DNA of 57,361 bases from Streptomyces sp. ISL-43 (GCF_018614195.1 NZ_JAGGOT010000104.1:1-57361); one strand, 5' to 3'; positions 9,398-21,700 are shown, counted from the first letter of the stretch. Made by a program: numbers and translations. The notes: generated from the sequence alone by a model not told the origin.

Positions 9398-10027
9398 ATG
9401 CAAGGCCCCGGCATCCCGCCGCAGCACGGTCACCAGCCCAGCACCGGAGGCGCGGTGGGGCTGCGCGTGCTGTTCGCGCTGCTGCCCGTCCTGAGCTGCG
9501 GGCTCCTCGCGTGGGGCACGATGCTGCGGCTCGCCCTGGTGACCCGCAAGTCCCGGGACTGGTGGCTGCTGGGTGCCTCTGTCGCCGCGGAGTTCCTCTG
9601 GGTGCTGCTGAGCGGGCTCGACCCGACCCCCGACAACAGCGGCTGGCAGGCGAACCTCGGTGCCGCCTGCACGATCGCCACCGGTGTCGCCGTCACGGCG
9701 TACTTCCTCGTGGCCGACATCCGCCACCAATCGGTGGGCAGGGCGGCGCCGCCCGCGCCCTGGTACCCGGCGCCGCCCGCTCCGTACGTACCGCCGCAGC
9801 AGGCTCCCGCGTACGGGTACCCGTACGCGCCCCGGCAGTCCCCGACGCCCGTCGCGCAGCCGGCCCCCGAGTCCGCCCCGGCTCAGGCCCCCGCCCCGCC
9901 GCGCATCGGGCAGGTCCGCGCCGAACTCGACGAGCTCAGCGAACTGCTCCGCAAGCAGCCCCCGCAGCCACCGCACCACGGCGGCCCTTACGGTGACGGC
10001 CCCCACGGCGACGGCCCGCGCCGGTGA
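9398..10027 (+). CDS. Small membrane protein with Pro-rich tail (paralogue A)
   Basis: 209 residues. Three predicted TM helices occupy about residues 19-108 (LRVLFALLPVLSCGLLAWG; WWLLGASVAAEFLWVLLSG; a third near LGAACTIATGVAVTAYFLV), with a conserved-looking GWQA between helices 2 and 3. A Pro/Ala/Tyr-rich tail (about 118-175) and a short helix RAELDELSELLRK follow. The stop overlaps the kinase GTG (GTGA), so the two are probably co-translated. The TM part resembles the 114-residue protein at 11724-12068. Function unknown. By context it may be a membrane partner or substrate of the kinase. Confidence 0.85.
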   Translation: MQGPGIPPQHGHQPSTGGAVGLRVLFALLPVLSCGLLAWGTMLRLALVTRKSRDWWLLGASVAAEFLWVLLSGLDPTPDNSGWQANLGAACTIATGVAVTAYFLVADIRHQSVGRAAPPAPWYPAPPAPYVPPQQAPAYGYPYAPRQSPTPVAQPAPESAPAQAPAPPRIGQVRAELDELSELLRKQPPQPPHHGGPYGDGPHGDGPRR

Positions 10028-11532
10028 CGGACCGCCTCATCGGAGACCGCTACCAGCTCGCCACCATCCTGGGCCAGGGCGGCATGGGCCAGGTCTGGAC
10101 GGCGTACGACCGCCGCCTCGACCGCCGCGTCGCGGTCAAACTGCTGCGCCCCGACAAGGTGGCCGGCCCCGGTTCCGTGGCCGACGAGCTGCGCCGCCGC
10201 TTCGTGCGCGAATGCCGGGTCACGGCGCAGGTGGACCACCCCGGGCTGGTCACCGTGCACGACGCGGGCAGCGACGGCGACGAGCTGTACCTCGTCATGG
10301 GGTACGTCGAGGGCTCCGACCTGGCCGACCACCTGGCCGAGCACGATCCGTACCCGTGGCCGTGGGCGGTCTCGGTGATCGCGCAGCTGTGTTCGGTGCT
10401 GTCGGCCGTGCACGCGGTGCCGATCGTGCACCGGGACCTCAAGCCGCGCAACGTGATGGTCCGCCCCGACGGAACCGTCCTGGTCCTGGACCTCGGTGTC
10501 GCCTCGGTGATGGACACCGACACCACCCGCCTCACCAGCACCGGTTCCCCGATCGGCAGCCCCGCGTACATGGCCCCCGAACAGGCCATGGGCGGAGCCG
10601 TCGGCCCGCACACCGACCTCTACGCCCTGGGCGTGGTGCTGTACGAGCTCCTGTCCGGCAACGTGCCCTTCGCCGGATCCACCGCCCTCGGGGTGCTCCA
10701 CCGTCACCTGTACGAACCCCCTCTCCCGGTCCGCCAGTTGCGCCCCGAGGTCCCGCAGCAGCTCGAAGCGGTCCTGCTGCGCCTCCTGGCCAAGGACCCG
10801 CAGGACCGGCCCGCCTCCGCGCAGGAGGTGTACGCGGCCCTCGCGCCGCTGCTGCCCCACCACGGCTCGGGAGCCCCGACCGGGCCGCTCGATCCGACCC
10901 GCCCCTTCCTGCGCCCGCAGGCCCCCTGGCCCGACCGCGCCATGGTGATCCCGCCGCGGCCCTCCACCCCGCCCGGCCCGGCCCGGCCCGATGTCCCGGC
11001 GGCCGTGGAGGAGGCCAAAAAGCTCCTGGACCAGGGGCGGCTGACCCAGGCGGTGGACATCCTCGGCGGCATCCTCCCGGCGGCGGCCGAGCAGCACGGC
11101 GAGCACTCGACGGTGGTCCGCTCCCTGCGCAAGCAGTACGCGGCCACGCTGATGGACGACGGCCAGTACCGCCGTGCCCTGCCCGAACTGCGACGCCTCG
11201 CGGACGAGTTCCCGGCCGGCGACCCGCAGTCCCTGCGCTTCCGCTACGACGCGGCCCAGTGCCTGGAACAGCTCGGCGAACCCGCGGCGGCCCTCGCCGA
11301 GTACCGCTCGCTGCTCCCGCTCTTCGAGAACCACTACGCGAACCCGGACCCGGGCCTCCCGCTGGAGGTCCGCCGCCGCATAGCGCAGCTGCTGCTCGCC
11401 CTCGGCGACCGCCCGGCGGCCCACGACACCCTGGCCCGCCTCCTCTTCGACGCGGAGCGCCTGCACGGACCCGCGCACCCCTTCTCGGCGGAGGTCCGGC
11501 GCACCCTCCAGTGGCTCGGCCGGGTGCGCTGA
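10024..11532 (+). CDS. Serine/threonine protein kinase with C-terminal TPR-like region
   Basis: 502 residues. The Hanks-type kinase domain (about 1-270) shows the glycine loop GQGGMGQVW (about 16-24), VAVKLLRP with the ATP-anchoring Lys (about 39), catalytic HRDLKPRNV (about 137-145), DLG in place of the usual DFG (about 156), and GSPAYMAPEQ. A Pro-rich linker follows. The C-terminal part (about 325-500) is helical and TPR-like (AVDILGGILPAAAEQHGEHSTVV; RRALPELRRLADEF). No TM helix or PASTA domain is visible, so it is probably cytosolic or tethered through the neighbouring membrane protein. The GTG start overlaps the upstream stop. The stop codon lies inside a tandem repeat. Confidence 0.92.
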   Translation: MTDRLIGDRYQLATILGQGGMGQVWTAYDRRLDRRVAVKLLRPDKVAGPGSVADELRRRFVRECRVTAQVDHPGLVTVHDAGSDGDELYLVMGYVEGSDLADHLAEHDPYPWPWAVSVIAQLCSVLSAVHAVPIVHRDLKPRNVMVRPDGTVLVLDLGVASVMDTDTTRLTSTGSPIGSPAYMAPEQAMGGAVGPHTDLYALGVVLYELLSGNVPFAGSTALGVLHRHLYEPPLPVRQLRPEVPQQLEAVLLRLLAKDPQDRPASAQEVYAALAPLLPHHGSGAPTGPLDPTRPFLRPQAPWPDRAMVIPPRPSTPPGPARPDVPAAVEEAKKLLDQGRLTQAVDILGGILPAAAEQHGEHSTVVRSLRKQYAATLMDDGQYRRALPELRRLADEFPAGDPQSLRFRYDAAQCLEQLGEPAAALAEYRSLLPLFENHYANPDPGLPLEVRRRIAQLLLALGDRPAAHDTLARLLFDAERLHGPAHPFSAEVRRTLQWLGRVR

Positions 11533-11624
11533 CGTCGGCCCGCGACCGGGTGCGCTGACGTCGGCCCGCGACCGGGTGCGCTGACGCCTGCTCGCGGCCG
11601 GGCGCGCTGACGCCTGCTCGCGGC
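11521..11624. repeat. 26-bp tandem repeat spanning the kinase stop codon
   Basis: Four copies of a 26-bp unit at 11521-11546, 11547-11572, 11573-11598 and 11599-11624. The first two are identical and the last two differ at a few bases. Each contains CGCTGA. The TGAs at 11530, 11556, 11582 and 11608 fall in frames 0, 2, 1 and 0, and the first is the kinase stop. Confidence 0.95.
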
Positions 11625-11723
11625 CGGGGGCCCCGGGAATGGCAGATTCCGCAGTGCGGTGTACCGTACGGCGTCCTGTCCGCATCCGTGTTCGTCAAAC
11701 GTGTTCCCGAGAGGTAGCCGATC

Positions 11724-12068
11724 GTGAAGGATCCCGTCGCCGTCGAGAGTGTGGCCCCGTCGGGGGGAGGGTCCGTTCCCGGGCTGCTTCCCAGGGTCTT
11801 GCTGGCGGCCGTGCCGGTACTGAGCCTCGGAGTGCTGGGCGCGGTGCCTTCGCTGGTCATCGCGTGGCGCCGGGGCACGCGCGCCGACTGGGTGACCGCG
11901 CTCGCCTTCGGCTTCGCCATGGTCGGCTGGTGGTTCCAGGCCGCGCTCACGCCGGTGGACACCGAGGGCTGGCAGGCCGGCCTCGACTTCCTGCTGCTGG
12001 CCGTCTCCACGGCCGGAGCCGCAGTGCACTGCCTGACCGTCAAGCAGCAGGCGGCGGAGTCCAGATGA
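11724..12068 (+). CDS. Small membrane protein (paralogue B)
   Basis: 114 residues from a GTG with GAGAGG upstream. Three hydrophobic segments are VLLAAVPVLSLGVLGAVP, VTALAFGFAMVGWWFQAAL and LDFLLLAVSTAGAAVHCL. The sequence aligns with the TM part of the protein at 9398-10027 (shared RVL-A-PVLS-G-L, DW, W, P-D-GWQA-L), so the two are paralogues flanking the kinase gene. It lacks the Pro-rich tail of paralogue A. The stop overlaps the next start (ATGA). Function unknown. Confidence 0.82.
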   Translation: MKDPVAVESVAPSGGGSVPGLLPRVLLAAVPVLSLGVLGAVPSLVIAWRRGTRADWVTALAFGFAMVGWWFQAALTPVDTEGWQAGLDFLLLAVSTAGAAVHCLTVKQQAAESR

Positions 12069-12670
12069 AAACCAGACGTACCTGGCGAAACCAGGCTGAT
12101 CGCCCCGAATCCGGTAGCAGGGGGGCGGTACTCGGCCGGGTGCTGGCCGGTGCGGCCGGTGCGCTGCGCGGCCGTGCGGGATGGGTGGCGGGCGGCGCCG
12201 CCGTGCTGGCCCTCTGCCTGGTGGGCGGCTGGTTGTTCACCGGCGGGCAGGACGGACCCCCCGATCCGAGGGCGCGCCAGTACAAGGAGTTCGACGCCTG
12301 TCTGCTGACGGACGAGAAGGGCATCGTGACCGGCGCGGCCGCCGCTCCGGTGTGGGAGGGGATGCAGAAGGCCTCGCTGGAGACCCGCGCCCGGGTGACG
12401 TACGTCCCGGTCGTCGGGGAGCCGTCGGCCGAGAACGCCCGCCCGCTCTTCAACAGCCTGATGCAGCGCAAGTGCGACGTGGTGCTGGCGGTCGGCGCCG
12501 CCCAGGTGGAGGTCACGGAGGCGGGGGCCAAGCAGTATCCGCGAGCGCGGTTCGTCGTGGTCGACGGTGCGGCAACCGCCGGAAATGTCATGGTTGCGAA
12601 GTCCGGTGACAGCCTCAAGGAGACCGTGGCGGAAGCGATCAGACGGGCCGTCGACAGCTCGGGAGTGTAA
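12065..12670 (+). CDS. Membrane-anchored BMP/PnrA-like substrate-binding protein (short)
   Basis: 201 residues. A basic N-terminus and one hydrophobic segment (about 40-60, AGWVAGGAAVLALCLVGGWLF) act as an uncleaved anchor. The rest resembles the basic-membrane-protein/PnrA-like periplasmic binding fold: CLLTDEKGIVTG near the start, then WEGMQKAS, CDVVLAVGAAQVEV and YPRARFVVVDG. It has only about 130 extracellular residues, far shorter than a full BMP domain (about 300), so it is a minimal or degenerate version. Translational coupling to paralogue B suggests a shared role. No transport permease is adjacent. Confidence 0.75.
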   Translation: MKTRRTWRNQADRPESGSRGAVLGRVLAGAAGALRGRAGWVAGGAAVLALCLVGGWLFTGGQDGPPDPRARQYKEFDACLLTDEKGIVTGAAAAPVWEGMQKASLETRARVTYVPVVGEPSAENARPLFNSLMQRKCDVVLAVGAAQVEVTEAGAKQYPRARFVVVDGAATAGNVMVAKSGDSLKETVAEAIRRAVDSSGV

Positions 12671-12706
12671 CGGACAAGCATCGGTTCCACGTGTCGGGTA
12701 AAGATC

Positions 12707-12720
12707 CCGCAAAATTGCGG
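12707..12720. promoter_or_regulatory. Palindrome upstream of the RHS gene
   Basis: CCGCAA, two bases, TTGCGG forms a perfect inverted repeat in the only intergenic space before the RHS gene. Flanking GATC bases extend it imperfectly. It is a candidate operator; no regulator is adjacent. Confidence 0.35.
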
Positions 12721-12799
12721 ATCTGGGTTGGCGTTCGCGCTCGTCGATCGGGCACGCTCACGGAGCTTTTGTCGGCAACGTGTAAGTAAAGGCTCACCC

Positions 12800-15700
12800 A
12801 TGCGCGTTCGTTGGGTCCGTAGCCCTCGCCTCTTCCCGCCGGGTCGTACCGGCAGGCGAAGAGCGAGGGCTACTGCTCTTTCTGTCCTGATTTCCTTCTC
12901 CTGCATGCTCACCACCGAGACGGCGGCGGCCAGTGGCGCCACGCTGCCGTCGCTGAGCATGCCCGAACTCTCCATATCCAGCCTGATGGGCTGGGTCAGC
13001 AAGTCCCCGCTGGACACCCCCGACCAGCAGGGCGGCACCGCCCGCGGCAAGGGCCACAAGGCCTCGGCCGAGGACACCAGCGCCGAGGGCGGCGCCGGCC
13101 GCGAGCCCGGTAAGGGCAAGGGCGAACTCGACTCGTACAAGCGGCACACCGATCAGCCCGGCACGGCCACGACCGGCACGGCCAAGGGGACGGCGCAGAG
13201 CTTCGACGCCCGCACCAGCAAGCGGGACGCCAAGAAGTCCACGGCGACCTCGGACCTCTACGTCAATGCCGACGGCTCCACCACCGTCCGTCACTTCGCC
13301 AGCCGCACCAACTTCAAGGCCGACGACGGAACCTGGAAGCAGATCGACACCGGTCTGGTCGCGGACACGGACGGCCGGCTCCAGGAGCGCTCCAACTCGC
13401 TCGACGTCGAGTTCGCTCCGAACGCCGCCGACCAGCAGCTCGCCTCCATCGACTTCGGTTCCGGGCGCTCCCTCGCGTACGCGCTGAAGGGTGCCTCGAA
13501 GGCCGCGCCCACCGTGGCGGCCAACGGCACCGCGACCTACGCCGGCGTGCTGCCCGACACCGACGTGCAGCTCGTGCCGCTCGCCGAGGGCTTCAAAGAG
13601 AACCTCGTCCTGCGCTCCGCGAAGGCGGCGAACTCCTGGACCTTCCTCCTGGACGGCAAGGGACTGACCCCGCGGATCGCGGCCGACGGCGACGTGGAGT
13701 TCACCGACGCCGACGGCAAGGTGACCGCCACCATCCCGCACGCGTTCATGGAAGACTCCAAGATCGACCCGCGCTCCGGCGACGCCGCGCAGTCCCGGGC
13801 CGTCACCTACGAGCTGACCAGCGTGGACGGCAAGCCGGCGCTGCGGATGACCGCGGACCGTGCCTGGCTGGACGCCCCCGAGCGGGTCTACCCGGTGACC
13901 GTCGACCCGACCGTCACCTCCAGCAACTCCACGTACAGCCAGAACACGATCTCCGGTGACCACTCCACCGAGAACCAGATCAAGGTCGGCTCGTACGACT
14001 CCGGAACCAACAAGGCGAACTCCTTCCTGCAGTTCTCCTCGCTGGGCACCACGCTCGCGGGGCAGCGGGTCACCGCCGCCACCCTGAACGTGTACGCGCT
14101 CTGGTCCTCGACCTGCACCCCGGAGTCGTTCTCCGTCAACCACATCACGCAGGCGTGGACCCCCTCGGGCGTCACCGGCTACCCGGGTCCGAGCTTCGGC
14201 ACGGCCATCGGGTCGACCACGCCCGCGCCGGGCGCGTCCTGCACCAACACCACCGGCGCCACCAACGTCGGCGTGAAGATGCCGGTGTCGCTCCAGACCG
14301 CCTGGTTCGACCAGGTGGCCCTCGGCGGCTCCAACTTCGGTCTCGCCCTGACCGCGCCGACCGGCGACGCGCTGCACTGGAAGAAGTTCCACTCCGACAA
14401 CTCGGCGACCTCCGCCTGGCGGCCCGCCCTGGACCTGACCTACACGGCCAACACCAAGCCGCAGGTCGACGCCCAGTACCCGCCGGAGAACTTCCAGGCC
14501 AACACCCTGCAGCCGGAGCTGCTCGTCTACGCGAGCGACGCCGACAACTGGCCCGGGGCGCTGACGTACTCCTTCGAGGTGTACGACGCCGACAGCGGGA
14601 GCACGACCCCCGTCGCCACGTCCGGCCTCACGGCCGACCGTGCCTGGAAGGTCCCCGCGGGCAAGCTGAGCTGGAGCAAGAACTACTCCTGGTACGTGAG
14701 CGTCACCGACGGATACGCCTCGGTGCTGTACTCGGCGAGCCGTTTCTCCACCACGGTGCCGCAGCCGCCCGTCACCTCGGGCCTGGCCCAGAACAACGAC
14801 GGCCACGAGTTCGACCCGTCCGACGGCAACTACACCACCGACGACACCGACGCGGACGTACCCGTCGTCGGCCCGTCGCTCCAGATCGACCGCTCGTACA
14901 ACAGCATCGACCCGCGGATCGACAGCGCCTTCGGCGCCGCCTGGTCCACGGTCGTCGACATGAAGGCGGCCGAGACCAAGGACGGTGCCGGTACGGTCAC
15001 CAGTGTCGCGATCACCTATCCGGGCGGTGAGCAGGTCGCCTTCGGCCGCAACACCGACGGCACCTTCGTGCCCCCGCTGGGCCGCTACGCCCGCCTGGAG
15101 ACGGTGAGCGGCGGATACAAGCTGACCGACAAGGACTTCACGGCCTACTCCTTCACGCAGGCGACCGCGAAGACCGGCGTCTACGCGATAGCCGGCATCG
15201 TGGACTTCGCCGGCCGGGCGGAGACGTTCACCTACAACGCCTCCAAGCAGCTGACGAAGATCGCCAGCACCACGGCCGGCCGCTCGCTGGGGCTGACCTG
15301 GGACACGCCGGCCGGCGCCACCGCCCCGCACGTGGCGACCGTGTACACGGACCCGTCGGTGCTCGCCGACCCGAGCAGCGCCCAGACGTGGCAGTACACC
15401 TACACCGGTGACCAGCTCACCAAGGTGTGCCCGCCCGCCGACTGGGCCAAGTGCCAGGTCTACACGTACGCCACCGGCAACCACCACCGCACGACGGTGC
15501 TGGACGCCGACCCGTACGCGTACTGGCGGCTCGGCGAGGCCTCGGGTGCGACGGTCACCAAGGACACCGTCGACAACAACCAGGGCAAGTACAACGGCCT
15601 CTACCGCAACGTGACCCTGGGCAGCAGCAGCCTGCTGGCCGGCTCCACCCAGAAGACGGCCACCTTCAACGGCACCACGTCGTACGTCGAGATGCCGAGC

Positions 15701-18700
15701 GCCCCCGGCGCCACGCCCTCGTACACGACGATCTCGCTGTGGTTCAAGACCACTCAGGCCGGCGGTGTCCTCTTCTACTACGGCGACAAGCCGCTGAGTG
15801 CTTCCGACCCCGTCGGCACCACCCAGTTCAACACCCCGGCGCTGTACGTCGGCACCGACGGCAAGCTGCGCGGCTGCCTCGCCACGGGTGTCTGCAGCAC
15901 CACGATCACCTCCGCCGCCTCCGTCAACGACGGCCAGTGGCACCAGGCGACCCTCACCGGCGCGGGCAACACCCAGACCCTCTACCTGGACGGCGCCTCG
16001 CAGGGCAGCAAGACCGGCCAGATCAAGGACTGGAACACCCCGTACATCACGCTGGGCGCGGGCGTGAACACCCACAACTGGCCCGCCATGAACGCCGGCG
16101 ACCAGCTCGGCCACTTCTCCGGCCAGCTGGCCGAGGCCGCCATCTACACCGAGCCGCTCACCGCGGACGTCATCGGCGCCCAGTACCAGGCCGCCAAGCG
16201 GTCCGCCGGGCTGCTGAACAAGATCACCACCCCGGCCGGCAAGACCCAGGCGTCGGTCACCTACGGCACCACCGACGACCTGGTCCAGCAGGCCACCGAC
16301 GGCAACGGCGGCACCTGGAAGCTCAACCCGGCCACCGTCACCGGCTCCTCGCAGGTCTACCGCTCGGCCGTGATGGGCTCCGCCCCGTCCGGCTACTGGC
16401 GGATGGACGACACGCAGGGCGCCGCGCAGGCGGCCAACGAGCTGCACACCGGCTTCGGTACGTACAACACCGTCACGCAGGGCGTGGCGGGACCGTTCGG
16501 CGCGGGTGACGTGACCGCGGCGCAGTTCAACGGCACCAGCTCCTTCGTGGAAGTGCCCTACGGACCGCTGCACACGAAGGCCGACCGCTCGGTCGAGCTG
16601 TGGTTCAAGACCACCAAGCCCGGCGTGATCATGAGCGATCAGTCCAAGGCGCCCAACGACCCGGCGGGCGTGAGCGGCGACTGGAGCGACCTGCTCTACG
16701 TCGGCGCGGACGGCAAGCTGCGCGGCCACTGGTGGAGCAGCACCTGCAACGGCAACGCGAACGTCGCCTCCACGGCGTCCGTCACCGACAACGGCTGGCA
16801 CCACGCGGTCCTCTCGGCCGCCGGCACCACGCAGACGCTCTACCTCGACGGCGCCAAGCAGAGCACCTGCACGGGCGCGCCGGACGACCAGGCGACGTCC
16901 CGGACGTTCGTCGGAGCCGGCTTCAGCAAGTGGACCAGCTCACCGGCTGACGTCAGCTTCTTCACCGGTTCCATCGCCGAGGTCGCCGTCCATCCCAAGG
17001 GCCTGACCGACGACGAGGTCGCGCGCCACTGGTCCGCGTACAAGGCGTCCTCCGGTGTCGCTCCCGTGCGCACCGTCACGCTCACCGACCCCGCCAACAA
17101 GACGCTGACCTACGTGTACGACGCGGAGCTGGGCAACCGGTTGCTCGCCGCCGTCGACACCGAGGGCAAGCGGACCACCTACGGCTACGACACGGCGGGC
17201 TTCCTGCACACCGTGACCGACGCCAACGGCAACCGCAGCGTCACCGGCCACGACATCCGGGGCAACACGGTCTCCCAGTCCGTCTGCCAGGACACGGCCG
17301 CCAACAAGTGCTCCACCTCGTACTACACCTACTACCCGGACGCCACCACGGCGTTCCCGCCGATGGACCTGCGCAACGACCTGCTCCTCACCGAGCGGGA
17401 CGGCCGTTCCTCGGGTCCGACGGACAACACCTACCTGACCACCAACACCTACGACACGGGCGGCAAGCTCACCGCGGTGACGACCCCGCCGGTGCCCGGC
17501 TTCCCGAACGGCCGCACCGCCACCACCACCTACACCACGGCCGCCACCCCGGCGGCCGAGGGCGGCGCCGCGGTGGCGCCGGCCGGTCTGGTGAACCAGG
17601 TGACGACGGCCGGGGGCAAGAAGACCTCGTACACGTACTTCGTCAACGGTGACCTCGCGGAGATCACCGACGCCAACGGAGCCAAGGCCAAGGTCACGTA
17701 CGACAACCTCGGCCGGCAGCTGACCCGGACCGAGATATCCGATGCCAACCCGGCCGGTCTCGTCACGTCGCAGACGTACGACAAGAACGACCAGGTCGTC
17801 ACCGAGACGGGCCCCGCGGTCACCAACCGTGTCACCGGCGCGGTGCACCAGGCCAGGACGACCACCGGGTTCGACGCGGACGGCAACATCCTGTCCCAGA
17901 CGGTCTCCGACGTGACCGGCGGCGACGCGGCGCGTACGACGACCATGACGTACGACCCGTACAACCGGCTGGCGGGCCGAACGGACCCGGGCGGCGACAC
18001 CACGTCGTTCGAGTACGACGGCTACGGCAACAAGGTCAAGGAGACGGACCCCGCGGGGAACGTCAACACCTTCACCTTCGACGGCGAGAACCGCCCGCTC
18101 ACCACCAGCCTGCTGAACCACACCGGCGACCCGAACAACCCGTCGGCACCGGCCACCCTGGTCCAGGAGTCGCGGGCGTACGACCCCGCCGGCCGCCTCG
18201 CGTCGATCACCGACTCGATGGGCTGGGTGACGGCGTACACCTACACCGACGACGGCCTGTCGGCCACCGTGGTCCGCAAGGACCCGCAGTCCGGCAAGTC
18301 CTTCACGCAGCAGGCCAACACCTACGACGCCGCCGGTAACCTGCTCCAGCAGGTGACCAACGACGGCCGGACCACGACCGCCTTCACGGTGGACGCGGCC
18401 GACCGTACGACGAAGTCGGTACTCGACCCGGCCGGGCTCGCCCGGACGACGAAGGTCTCCTACGACCCGGACGACAACGTCGTGTCGGAGACCGAGACGG
18501 ACCCGGCGACGGGTGACGTCAGCACGACGGACACCCGGTACGACCAGCTCGGCAACATCACGGGCAAGACCGTCCACGACGGGACGACGGCCCCGGTGGC
18601 CCGGTACAAGATGGACGAGACGACGGGAAGCTCCGCCGCCGACTCCTCGGGCGCCAACAACACCGTCACCCGTGGCACCGGAATGCGCGTGAGCACCGAC

Positions 18701-21700
18701 AGGGGCGGCAGCGCGGTCTTCGACGGCGACGCCAACTCCTACGGGCAGTCCTCGGGGCCGGCCGTCAACACGAGCGGCAGCTTCACGGTCTCCACCTGGG
18801 CCAAGCTGGACGACCTCACGACCAGCCGCACCGTGCTCTCCCAGGACGGCAAGTCCGCGTACGGCTTCGCGCTGTACTTCTCCACCAGCGGCGGCTGGAC
18901 CTTCGCCCTGCCGACGCAGGACGTCCAGCCCAACACCCTGGTGCGGGCGCTGTCCGGCCTGGGCCCGGTGACCGCCGGGACCTGGACCCACCTCACGGGC
19001 GTCTATGACCTGGAGGCCGGGAAGATCCGCCTCTACGTCAACGGCGTGCTCGCCCAAGAGGTGGCCTTCACCTCGCCGTGGGAGTCCACGGGCCCGCTGC
19101 AGATCGGCCGCAACAAGACGGCCGGGGGCTACAGCGGCGGCCACAAGGGCGGTCTCGACGACGTCCAGGTCTACGGCGAGGCACTGACCGCGGCGCAGGT
19201 CTCCGCGGTGAAGGACGGCACGCTCCCGGCAGCGGGCAGCTCCGTCCACAGCAACACCTGGAGGCTGGACCAGCGCGGTCTGCCGCTGTCGGTGACCGAT
19301 GCCAACGGCGACACCACCGACTACGGCTACGACGAGGCGGGCCAGCAGACCACGGTCACCGAGCCGACCGTCAACGCGGAGCAGAACGGCGGGACCCCGG
19401 TCTCCGTCCGCCCCGTGTCGATGACCGGCTACAACACCTTCGGCGAGTCGACCGAGTCCTCCGATCCGCTCGGCAACGTCGTGGTCACCGCGTACGACGC
19501 CGAGGGCCAGGAGTCCTCTACCACCTCGCCGAACTACTTGGCGCCGGGATCCTCGACCCCGATCACTGCCACGAGCTGGAACGAGTACAACAAGCTCGGC
19601 CAGGTCACGGCGGAGGTCGACCCGCTCGGTGCCCGCAAGACCTACACGTACACCCAGCTCGGCGACCTGGCTTCGGTCACCGACCCGGGCGGCGGTACGA
19701 CGAAGTACGTCTACGACACCAACGGCGACCAGCTGTCGGCCACCCGGCCGAACGGCGCCCGCGAAGAGACCACCTGGGACTACCTGGAACGCCCGCTGAC
19801 CAGCACGGACATCGTGCGTCAGCCGACGCAGCGTGCCTACACGGCGATCAACGAGTACGACGCGCCGGGCGGCAACCTGTCCCGGACCGTGAGCCCGACC
19901 GGTATCGCGCAGTCCTACAAGTACAACAACGTGGGCGAGGTCACCGAGGTGACCGACTCTGCGGGCAGCAAGTCCACCTTCACCTACAACATGGACGGCC
20001 AGGTCCTCACCGCGACGGACCCGGACGGCACCAGCACCAAGAACACCTACGACGGCTTCGGTCAGGCCACCACCACGAGCGACCTGGACACGAACGGAAC
20101 GGTGCTGCGCAGCAGCAGCTCCTCGTACGACCGGGCGGGCAACCCGGTGACTCTCACCGACGCCCGGGGACACACCACCACCTTCACGAACGATGCGACC
20201 GGCCTGATCACCAAGGCGGTCCAGCCGGTCTCTGCGACGGAGTCGATCACCACGACCTTCGGCTACGACGCGGCGGGCAACCGGACGCGCTTCACCGACG
20301 GCCGGGGTAACCCCTTCCTGACGACCTACAACACGTGGGGGATGCCGGAATCGGTCATCGAGCCCTCCACTCCGACCCACCCGAATGCGGCGGACCGCAC
20401 CTTCACCACGGTGTACGACGGTGCGGGACGACCCAAGGAGCAGCGCTCCCCGGGTGGTGTGGTCGCCACCAATGAGTACGACGTCAAGGGCCGGCTGATC
20501 ACGCAGGCCGGTACGGGCGCGGAAGTCGCCACGATCTCCCGCACGTACGACTACGACGCCGACGACCGGGTCACGGCCGTCGCGGGAACGGGTACGGACA
20601 AGAACACCTTCTCGTATGACGACCGCGGTCTGCTGTTGTCCGCGGCAGGGCCTTCGGGTGCCTCCTCCTTCGCCTGGAACGGCGACGGGGCGATGACCTC
20701 GAGGACGGACGCATCCGGCACGTCGAGCTTCGGCTACGACACCGCCGGCCGTCTGAAGACGGTCAACGACGCCGTCACCGGTGGCACACTGACCTACGGC
20801 TACAACGTCAACAGTGACGTCACGTCGATCGACTACGGCACCGGCAAGGCGAAGCGCTCGTACACGTACGACGCCCTGCAGCGGGTCACGAACGACAAGC
20901 TGACCTCGCCTTCGGGCGCGCAGCAGTCGTCCATCACCTACGGCTGGGACGAGAACGGCAACGAGACGTCGAAGACGACGGCCGGTCTCGCGGGTTCGTC
21001 CGCGAACACCTACACGTACGACTGGGCGAACCGTCTGTCCTCCTGGAACAACGGGACCACGACGGAGGCCTACGGCTACGACGGGGCGGGCAACCGCACG
21101 CGCGTCGGTGGTGACACGTACACCTACGACGCCCGCAACCGTCTCACCTCGGACGGGCACAGTTCGTACGCGTACACCACGCGCGGCACGATGAGCTCGG
21201 TCACGGACGAGGGCGGCAAGACGACCTCGCTCAAGGCCGACGCCTTCAACCGCGTGATCAACGAGGGCGACCGTACGTACGCGTACGACGGCCTCGACCG
21301 GGTGCTGAGCGCGAGCACTCCGACCTCGGGTCCGCTGTTCTCGTTCCAGTACAGCGGTACGGGCAACGACGTCGCATCGGACGGCATGGCGACGTACAGC
21401 CGTGACACGGACGGTTCGCTGGTCGGAATCAAGACGGGCGTCGCGTCGGTGCTGGCACTGACGGACCTCCACACCGACGTGGTGGGGCAGTTCACCGCCA
21501 CGGGTGAGGCGCTGGCCGGTTCGACGACGTACTCGCCGTTCGGCAAGGTCGTCTCGACCCAGGGCATGGTGGGCCAGCTGGGCTACCAGTCGGGCTGGAC
21601 GGACCCGGAGACGGCGAAGGTCAACATGGCCGCGCGGTGGTACTCGCCGCAGACGGGCCAGTTCAACAGCCGTGACACGGTCGCCCAGAACCCGCTCCCG

